NCBI GenBank assembly: GCA_014281115.1
Contig: JACONQ010000019.1
Span: forward strand, 310,001-374,000
Reading direction: 5' to 3'
Source of the DNA: Laburnicola sp. R22_1
Lineage: Eukaryota; Ascomycota; Dothideomycetes; Pleosporales; Didymosphaeriaceae
DNA length: 64,000 nt
The notes under the pieces: model-generated
What the model was told of the DNA's origin: nothing
The model's database searches: none
What the model saw: the letters and a program-made list of their open reading frames with translations, nothing else
Shown here: positions 56,714-64,000 of the stretch, one piece after another
Position numbering within the stretch: position 1 is the stretch's first letter
How the letters are laid out: the number at the start of each line of letters is the position of its first letter
Translations under genes and position numbers: made by a program

Positions 56714-58563
56714 ACGTATCCTATTAGCAAGCGGGTCAGATTAGCGAGCGGGTTAGTTTTTGCCAAGACTACAACACCTTACAATAACTTATTATGTCTC
56801 AACAACGCAACGCGTTATTATCTAATAAAAAAGGCAGAATTAAGCTTACCCATTAGGCCTATTAGAATAAATAATTTTTAAGCCTATAATGCGCCGCTAA
56901 CGCGTATAACATTCTAAAAACTATAGTAACCCGCTAATATAACAGAATCGCTGCCTAAGCAGATAACTACGCTAATATACCAAAGCTTACTATAACTAAA
57001 AAGAAGACGCTTATTTAATATATACTTAACCTAGACTTGTAAGGATTTGTACCTTAGCTAGATAAGGTAAAGAATATAGCTAATAAACTACTAGCTGCGC
57101 GGTATAAAGACCTTATAGGTAAATACTAGACTTAACACTTTATAAAGCGTGTACCTAAGCTTAAAATAGCCTTTAATTAAGCAAAAGACTAATAGAGAAT
57201 ATAATAGGAGGATCTAGAGATAATAAACGCGTAGTTTTAGCTTATAGAGGAGACAAAAGCTAAGTATAGAATATAGGATTAAGATATCTATAACTTTAAT
57301 AAGACTAGCTTTTAGATAGAATTTATTAGCTTAATAAAGGTTGTAATAGGCTTAGAGAAATATTTTTAACCTAATCTTATTTAGCTAGGCAATTATAAGT
57401 AGGTTATAGTAATCTAGAGTATTTGCGCTACTAGATATACTACCTTACCCTTTATTATTTATAAAGGGCGAGTTTATATCTTAGCGTAGTATAAGGAGAC
57501 TAGTATTCTCTATAATTAGAAGCTTTTAGTCTCTAAGACTAGCTAGACTAATAATAAGCTTAGAGTTGCGTAGTTAAAGCACTTTAACGCGTATATAAGG
57601 CCGCGTATAGTAGAGTTATAAAGGTTACTTATTTTAGATAGCTATAAAAGCTACTAATCCTAAGATTTTAAGAATTACTACCTAAAATAGAGGATTCTAA
57701 CCCTTTATATACTAGTGCACTTATCTTATATTTTATAACTACTTAATATAGTCTATTTTGTGCTACTAAAGCTAAAGTACTTCTAGCGTATATAAGACTT
57801 AGCAAGCTAATATATTTTTTATATTAATAAAGAGGGCTTTCTACTAGCCTTTTGCAACGCGTTTTTTAATATATTTATACTAGAGAATTGTAGGAAAGTC
57901 TTTAAGGCCTCTAGACTTGTTTCTTTAGACGTGTTAGTAGTGGTAGATTATCTTAATATATAACTTTATACTCTACTAGGACTACTTATACTAAATAAGC
58001 CCTAGTAATTAAAAATACTAAAAAACGCTATTAAACTCTTATTATAGGCTAAGCTAGTAATAGAATTTATTAAGAAATTACTAACTACTATTACTATAAG
58101 GCTTGTATAGCTTACAAAGGGCGTTAAAAGTCTAGCTTACTAAGGTGTACTTATAATAGGCTAACTTGCTAAGCTTTAAAAGTAAATAAAGCTGCTTACT
58201 AAGTAAAAATTGTGTAAAAGAAAGCGTCTCTAGTATAGTAGAGTACTTAACTTTAGCTAGGGAGCAGATTTAGTAGCTAAGAGTTCCTTTATTAGGGCGA
58301 AATTATCTAAAAGGGCATAGGGTAGAGGTAACACTAAGGGAGGCCCCTTAACACAACACTACTATAGTAACTATAGGGGGACTAGGCATAACACAAGAAC
58401 CTACTAGAAGGCTAAAAAGTTATCTTCTAGCTTAGATATTACCCTTAGTGGGCTGTTTTTAGATAGTGTTAATAGTGATTTAAATTAAAGTTTGCAGTAC
58501 TATAGTATTGCCAAGGAAAACTAACCCGCTCGCTAATCTAACCCGCTCGCTAATAGGATACGT
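56714..58563 (+). mobile_element. Second pogo/Fot1-type transposon, heavily RIP-degraded, nested
   Basis: 49-bp inverted ends (56712-56760 and 58517-58565, counting TA) start TAACGTATCCTATTAGC and differ at two transition sites. A former transposase frame is readable from about 56793 but is cut by dozens of TAA/TAG codons at Gln-type positions. Fragments such as ATRYTTLPFIIYKGRVYI and LLILDSYKSY mark the DDE domain. Heavier decay than the neighbour suggests an older insertion or more RIP cycles. Confidence 0.85.
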
Positions 58564-58596
58564 TATTGCTTAGGTCTATAATTTACCTAATATATA

Positions 58597-58829
58597 TTAT
58601 ATTAAATTATTAACTATATACCTTATATTAAATTATTAACTATATACCTTATATTAAATTATTAACTATATACCTTATATTAAATTATTAACTATATACC
58701 TTATATTAAATTATTAACTATATACCTAGTATTAATATATATATATATATAAATTATATTAAATTATTGACTATATACCTAGTATTAATAAACATATATA
58801 AGTTATATTAAATTATTGACTATATACCT
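58597..58829. repeat. 26-bp AT minisatellite
   Basis: Five contiguous identical copies of a 26-bp unit beginning ttatattaaattattaacta (58597-58726), then two diverged copies to about 58829 separated by (TA)n. It lies inside the outer Mutator-like element. Confidence 0.9.
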
Positions 58830-59017
58830 AGTAATAATACTACCCTTATAGTATCTACCTACTAGCACCTAGGTATTATATAGTAATTAAAAATAACTAT
58901 TAAATATGTATTATATATATAAATCTAGGTTACTAAGCTATTTTTTAAGGCCTAGCTATATATAGTTAAGAATACATGCGGTACAGCAGATCAATGCGTG
59001 CGGTGCAGGCCCAGCCG

Positions 59018-59026
59018 CCAAAAAGC
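59018..59026. repeat. Target-site duplication, right copy
   Basis: CCAAAAAGC, matching 54451-54459. Confidence 0.75.
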
Positions 59027-59440
59027 TAGGATGCGCATTCAGCCGTGGTAGCAGTTCCATCACAGCTTCGACACCCTAGTCAGTAGCAGTCGTCCAACAT
59101 ATCGCCAAAGCCAACACTATCAAAAAGCGATAAAATACGATCACAAACAAGGATTTTGAGCACTGGAGACTGGAGCAATGTGGTGTTCTTGTTTACGGTT
59201 CGAAGTGGGGTAAGTGTGAAGCTTCGTCTCAACCCTTGGCTCGGCTGTACCTGCCTAGTGACAAGAATGCCCATATTTGGTAGTCTCATGTCTGGCCACT
59301 CGTATACTGGAAAAGCATCCAGCGCACGCAACGCTCAGAGGCCGAACATGAAAACAAACGCAGTATCAAGAGAGAGAACGAGAACGCGAGAGAACCATTG
59401 CATTAAGCTGAAAGGCATAAATTGAAGGGGTATACTGCGA
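59027..59440. other. Intergenic, 3' side of ORC2
   Basis: 414 bp between the transposon nest and the ORC2 stop. Nothing else recognised. Confidence 0.45.
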
Positions 59441-61162
59441 TCACAACGTATCCCCGGATAGTTCCTCTGCCAAACCCTCCAACTCTTCCTGGCGGAAAGG
59501 CACCCACAGCCTCTCCGTGCCCATAGCATCCTTCCTGCTCTCGATCATCTGATGGTCGTGGAATTCCTTCAAGAGGGTGCGGAACCCTACTTCGCTCGAG
59601 CAGACGAATTCCTCTACAGCCTTGTGGTATAGGACGCGGTATTCGACTCCTTGCGCAGCTTCCGATACGCTACTTTTGGTCGGTGCATTCTTTTTGCTCT
59701 TCGGAGTTGCGGTGGCATCGGCATCGTCGACTTCGCCGCCGTCCATGAGAAGCAAGGCCAGCTGCTCAGTGACCAGGATTCGGAAGAGCGATCTCGCGTT
59801 TTCGGGAAGCGAACGCAAAACAAAACCAATCCCGTCACGACCACCAACCCTTCTACCACTGCGCCCGAGAAGCTCGTTGACCGTCTCCACTACGTCTATT
59901 TCAGCGTCGTAGGGCGCAAAGGTTGTCGCATCGTGAAACAGGAATTTATACTGCGTTCGTAACCCTACATCCCACAGTAATGGAAAGTTCGGTGTGTCGG
60001 CTGTGCAAACTAGGTTGATGGAAGAATGCCCCGCTAAAGTGGCAAGCAGTGCCGGTGCCGAAGACTTGCGAAGGTTTGGCGAATCAATCGAATTGATGAC
60101 AACCAGAATGGGATGCGGTGGCGGGTCTCGTGATAAACTGTCCAGTATGTAGGTCAACAGTGCCGGGGGCTGGTTGGGCAGCTTCGCATTGTGGGGGATG
60201 GTAGCAGATGCGACTGTGGTAAGGATCTCTTTGAGCGTTGTGCCCGGCGTGTAGCCATTGGCAACAACAATTTTCGGAGTTTTCTTCGTCCCTCTGTATG
60301 TGGATTTGGCTAAAAGGTGACGATACACACGTGCCGTGAGCTCTTCAGTGATGGGGCGTTTTGAACCGTATCCGTAAAGGCATATGTTGTAGCCTTCTTC
60401 CAGCTCAAATATCCACTGGTCGTATGCTCGGCTGTGCAGCTCCAAGAGGAAGTCCTTTTCCGGCTCATGGCGATCCACGCACGACTGCATCGCCTGGAAA
60501 TACTCATCGTGGTTAAGCAGGCTCTGAGAGGACAGTGTGTTGCTGGACGTCTTGGTACCGCCCGGGCGGTTCTGCCAGAAGTAATCCTCGTGCGGGGGTA
60601 GCTCAGTGGGCGGCGTTGGCGAGCGCTGTTTTCTCGCCTTCTGGTTCTTTCCAGAGCCCTTCGGTCGTCCTGGTCCACGCTTGGACGGCGTGTCTGGCAC
60701 AGGGATGGCTTCTTGGATGCCCGTCTCGGTGCCGTCCTGCTCCTCGTTCTCCTCGTCGCTCAGGATCTGCTCGGCGAGTGTCTCCTCTTCGCTGTCTGCG
60801 CCATTGGTTGTGCGGTCGATGAGCTTGCGGTTGCTTTTGCGGCGCGCGCTGCGGTCAGCGTTGCGAACGAGGGTCGGGGTGCCGGTCGGGGATTCGTCGA
60901 TGGCTGCTTTCGTGGGCGTCGCGAAAAGCAGACGACGGTTCGATCGCGGAGTGTTCGCACTGATGCCACCATTCGCAAGCCCCGTCTTCTTCAAGATGGA
61001 CCTGGGAGTTCCGTTTTCGGCCGCCAGCCCTCTGCCTCTCCTGGACGGCGTCTGCGCTTCCAGCTCGCTGACACTGTCCTCCTCTTCGACTTGGGCCCGT
61101 AGTTTCCGTGGGCTCGCATTTTCGACATCGTCGCCGCTTCTTTTTCGTTTTGCGCTCACCAT
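59441..61162 (-). CDS. ORC2: Origin recognition complex subunit 2
   Basis: A single exon encodes 573 aa. The N-terminal ~190 residues are disordered and basic/acidic, with an AT-hook-like KRGPGRPKGSGK near 160-171 and SP/TP sites that are plausible kinase targets. The ORC2 domain follows: DYFWQNRPGGTKTSSNTLSS, the family signature NICLYGYGSKR near 260, a degenerate AAA+ core (PILVVINSIDSPNLR, FLFHDATTFAPY) and a C-terminal winged helix (LLKEFHDHQMIESRKDAMGT). Orc2 pairs with Orc3 in the complex that licenses replication origins. No intron needed. Confidence 0.92.
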   Translation of the reverse strand: MVSAKRKRSGDDVENASPRKLRAQVEEEDSVSELEAQTPSRRGRGLAAENGTPRSILKKTGLANGGISANTPRSNRRLLFATPTKAAIDESPTGTPTLVRNADRSARRKSNRKLIDRTTNGADSEEETLAEQILSDEENEEQDGTETGIQEAIPVPDTPSKRGPGRPKGSGKNQKARKQRSPTPPTELPPHEDYFWQNRPGGTKTSSNTLSSQSLLNHDEYFQAMQSCVDRHEPEKDFLLELHSRAYDQWIFELEEGYNICLYGYGSKRPITEELTARVYRHLLAKSTYRGTKKTPKIVVANGYTPGTTLKEILTTVASATIPHNAKLPNQPPALLTYILDSLSRDPPPHPILVVINSIDSPNLRKSSAPALLATLAGHSSINLVCTADTPNFPLLWDVGLRTQYKFLFHDATTFAPYDAEIDVVETVNELLGRSGRRVGGRDGIGFVLRSLPENARSLFRILVTEQLALLLMDGGEVDDADATATPKSKKNAPTKSSVSEAAQGVEYRVLYHKAVEEFVCSSEVGFRTLLKEFHDHQMIESRKDAMGTERLWVPFRQEELEGLAEELSGDTL

Positions 61163-62457
61163 GTCTTGTGCATGAGCCCTGCTGCGGCGTGTCGAAGAAT
61201 GACGCGAACACGGAAACGAAATCGCGTCCTGGACGGCCTTACCCGTTATAGCTTAGCGTCATGGCTCCTCACGTGAGGCGACCTTCACCTGGGTACACCT
61301 CTAGGAACTTGCCGGGCTTCACCATCGCTATACCCCAAATCCCCACACATGTACTTGCTCACTTCCTCGGAGGCCCGTCACGATGTTACGCCGCAAGTCG
61401 GCACACACATCCGCTCTATCCTTTGCGCAAGGCATACTCCCTCTAGTCATGCCGTCCGGTAAAGACCATTGAGACGTGCTTCGAGTCGCGAGCCCACAGT
61501 TCTTTTCTTGCCTAACAACCGCGCCGCTTTGCAGTTCGCATTCGGCCGCCCCAACCGTCTAGCATTCGGCTCTCCATCAAACAAGAAGCTGCCGAGGCCC
61601 ATTTGTCATGTGTGCGACCGCTGCCGAATCACCTTCCCAGTCGGGCCACACAATCAAGCAATTTCTTTCGGATGAGGCGTCCACTCTAAGACTCTTACGT
61701 CTTCTTGAACAGAGCCGACAAGACCCGTTATCTTGGCGCGTGGTTTGGTCGCTCTGCTCAAAAAACTTCTTCAAGAAAAATCCACAAAACATCAAACATT
61801 TCCCCAGTTAACGGATTCGCCTGAGGGATCGGCATTGTCAAAGCACTTGAGCGTAGGTACATTCACCAGCAGATGCTTCTGAGTGGCTGGGGGGAGCAGT
61901 AGAGCACCCACATGCTGCCCACATTTACCAGGTTCGGCATCGGAAAAGGTTCGGCCAAGCATCGTTCAACGTCACTTCCGTTCGCTTGGCCCCAAGAGCC
62001 GCAGCCTCTCCCGCCATCCCCAGTTTTTACCAGGGTGTGGCTCCCAACCGGTCCCAACGTTGGCACACAAAACGGGCATCCCGAAAAAGCTTGGGTTGGA
62101 ATCTGCCTCTTCTCATCAAACTTCCACACACCGCTTGCTCTTACCACATGCAAGTGTGGTTCAGGGTCCACACTTCCACTTCATGTGGAGGACTCCAGTC
62201 AAATTATCACCTCAATGACGTCGCTGAGTCCGTACCGTGGAACCGCTTCTTCGGATGCAACCTGCAGCTCCGACTGGGATGGCAGCAGTTGCGCCGAACA
62301 TGGGGTCCTAGGGAAGGTTGGGCACGAGTAGATAAAGACCCTGACCCCCCTCAGATCTCAGCTCATCACGCCCGCGGTCTCAGTGATTGATCAGCATCGC
62401 ATCGTGTGCAACTTTGATTATTCGTCTTGACTTGGACTGGCTGAATCCAGAAGCAAC
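61163..62457. other. Divergent intergenic region, ORC2 / MFS transporter
   Basis: 1.3 kb between two divergent starts, holding promoters of both genes. Several open frames of 60-140 codons overlap one another and show no domain content. Confidence 0.45.
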
Positions 62458-64000
62458 ATGCCTTCCGACAAACCTTCCGAAGCCTCGATGGGCGGGAGGA
62501 ACGACATCGCAAATGGATCAATACCAACCTTCATGGGCCTGTGCGACCGAAAACTTCGCCTGGCCGTGTCTGTCGTGGCCACGACCGGTTTCCTACTATT
62601 TGGGTACGACCAAGGTGTCATGAGTGGTATCATCTCAGCCGACCCGTTTATGGAATACTTTCCTGAGACGCACGACAACGCTACATGGCAGGGCTTTGTG
62701 ACGGCCATTTACGAAATCGGATGTCTTCTCGGAGCGATCGGTATTCTGATCTGGGGCGATGCCCTAGGTCGTCGTCGGTCCATGATGGGCGGTGCACTTG
62801 TCATGATTCTCGGTGTTATCATCCAGGTTTCGGCCATCAAAGGGTCTAGCGCGACTGTGCAGTTCATCATCGGTCGTGTGGTTACTGGCGTGGGCAACGG
62901 AATGAACACATCGACTATTCCCACGTATCAAGCCGAATGTTCCAGCTCCGCGAACCGTGGACTCTTGATCTGTATCGAGGGTGGAGTCATCGCTTTTGGT
63001 ACACTTATCGCGTACTGGGTGGACTACGGCTGTGCCAACGGCCCTGCGCAGTTCTCATGGCGGTACGTTTTCTTGACGACCATGTTTTACATTAGTCTAA
63101 CTTGACCAAGTTTCCCGATCGCCTTCCAAGTTGTCTTTGGGTTCGTTGTGCTCCTCGGACCTCTCTGGCTACCAGAGTCGCCTCGCTGGTTGCTCACCAA
63201 AGACCGAACGGATGAAGCCACCAAGGTCATTGCGGCACTTCGTGGTCTTCCTACGGATCACGAGGAGACTACGTTGCAAGTGAACATCATCGTGGACAGT
63301 ATCCGCGCCTCGGGCCACAAGGGCGGCATCACTCCGTTCAGTGCCCTTTTCTCTGGGGGCAAGACTCAACATTTCAGGCGTATGATGCTTGGCGTGTCAG
63401 CACAGATTTTCCAGCAGATTGGTGTATGTATGCTACGAGCGCCCAGGCTACATGAAACTAACAGACTAGGGCTGCAACGCTGTCATCTACTTCTTCCCCC
63501 TTCTCTTTGAGAACTCGATCGGCGAGACCAAGCAAATGTCCCTTCTTCTTGGTGGCGTCAACATGATCGTCTACAGCATCTTCGCTACCACGTCCTGGTT
63601 TATCATCGAGCGAACGGGCCGTCGTAAGCTTTTCCTGATTGGCACCGTGGGCCAATGCTTGTCCATGGTGCTAGTCTTTGCTTGTCTTATCCCCGGTACG
63701 GAAGCGGCAGCCAAGGGTGCTGCCGTCGGCTTCTTCACGTACATTGCGTTTTTCGGTGCAACATGGCTTCCGTTGCCATGGTTGTACCCGGCCGAAGTCA
63801 ACCCGCTCAAGACGCGTGCAAAGGCCAACGCCGTGTCGACATGCTCCAACTGGCTCTTCAACTTCACCGTGGTGATGCTTACGCCGATTATGCTGGACAA
63901 GATCACGTGGGGAACCTATCTCGTCTTCGCGTGCATCAACGCCAGCTTCTTCCCCGTCATCTACTTCTTCTACCCAGAGACGAAGAAGCGCAGCCTGGAA
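62458..64000 (+). CDS. MFS sugar transporter, 3' end beyond the window
   Basis: Exons 62458-63062, 63111-63423 and 63470 onward. Exon 1 encodes the first helices (VVATTGFLLFGYDQGVMSGI; GDALGRRRSMMGG; IGRVVTGVGNGMNTSTIPTY) with the sugar-porter motifs GYDQG and GR(R)R. Exon 2 encodes WLPESPRWLL before the central loop. Exon 3 carries QQIGGCNAVIYFFP (across the junction), WLPLPWLYPAEVNPLKTR and PETKKRSLE at the window edge. This is a proton-coupled hexose or related sugar importer in the plasma membrane; substrate not determinable. The intron 2 donor GTATGT was chosen to keep the conserved GGCN. The open end lacks only the C-terminal tail. Confidence 0.9.

Larger units (their letters stand above)
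54460..59017. mobile_element. Mutator-like (MULE/MITE) element interrupted by two nested transposons
   Basis: Imperfect terminal inverted repeats of about 75 bp: the left end (54460-54533) matches the reverse complement of the right end (about 58942-59017), with a shared core tatatatagctaggcctta and most differences being transitions. An 8-9 bp direct duplication flanks the ends, as expected for the Mutator superfamily. Subtracting the two nested insertions leaves about 570 bp, too small to encode a transposase, so the outer unit is a non-autonomous element. Confidence 0.75.

Noticed and set aside
61883..62390. Three overlapping frames of 110-140 codons
   Set aside because: They overlap in different frames upstream of the MFS gene with no protein-like features.

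Overview
The window reads as nuclear DNA of a filamentous ascomycete. The genes carry short introns of about 45-115 nt with GTAAGT/GTACGT-type donors, and the gene set is fungal: Siz-type SUMO ligase, ORC2, BMT2, uL23 and uL5m ribosomal proteins, UreF, a Spo12-like protein, GH18 and GH31 enzymes, and a Goodbye/NACHT-type STAND protein. GC-balanced gene blocks alternate with AT-rich, TpA-rich blocks full of stop codons, the pattern left by repeat-induced point mutation (RIP). A Dothideomycete of Pleosporales type is my inference; no marker in the window fixes the species.

Layout. 0.5-13.98 kb is a dense block: a secreted EEP-fold hydrolase with a jacalin-like tail, a SIZ/PIAS SUMO E3, a DUF2423 nucleolar protein, a secreted/one-pass membrane protein, a GH18 chitinase, a mitochondrial Htd2-like dehydratase with a very long repeat-bearing tail, and a divergent pair made of RPL25 (uL23) and the 25S rRNA methyltransferase BMT2. 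15.0-19.0 kb holds two tandem members of one unnamed family; the first has two in-frame TAA codons of the kind C-to-T mutation makes, the second is intact. 19.7-28.3 kb carries a PLD-family protein, a doubtful small gene, a NADAR protein, an SGNH esterase with a probable one-base frameshift, UreF and a Spo12-like protein. 28.3-34.8 kb is poor in genes: a truncated F-box gene, a 2.6 kb RIP-like block and one tRNA-Gly. A secreted, internally duplicated protein (34.8-36.4 kb) sits between AT-rich stretches. 37.7-47.5 kb is again dense: GH31 alpha-glucosidase, a CYLD-like ubiquitin protease, mitoribosomal uL5m and a SET-domain protein.

49.9-54.2 kb encodes a 1404-residue STAND NTPase (Goodbye-like N-terminus, NACHT-type P-loop, helical C-terminus, Cys/His module). 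It is the most interesting gene here, because this class is linked to fungal nonself recognition. About 250 bp upstream of its start lies a nest of transposons (54.46-59.02 kb): a Mutator-like small element with an 8-9 bp target duplication, into which two pogo/Fot1-type elements with TA target sites have inserted. The right end of the window has ORC2 and the start of an MFS sugar transporter, cut by the window end.

The genes do not form one pathway. The functional links I can see are the divergent uL23/BMT2 pair (cytosolic large-subunit assembly) and the usual fungal scatter of housekeeping genes. Splice sites were placed by eye from consensus and reading phase; every exon chain given keeps frame, but none has been checked against transcripts.
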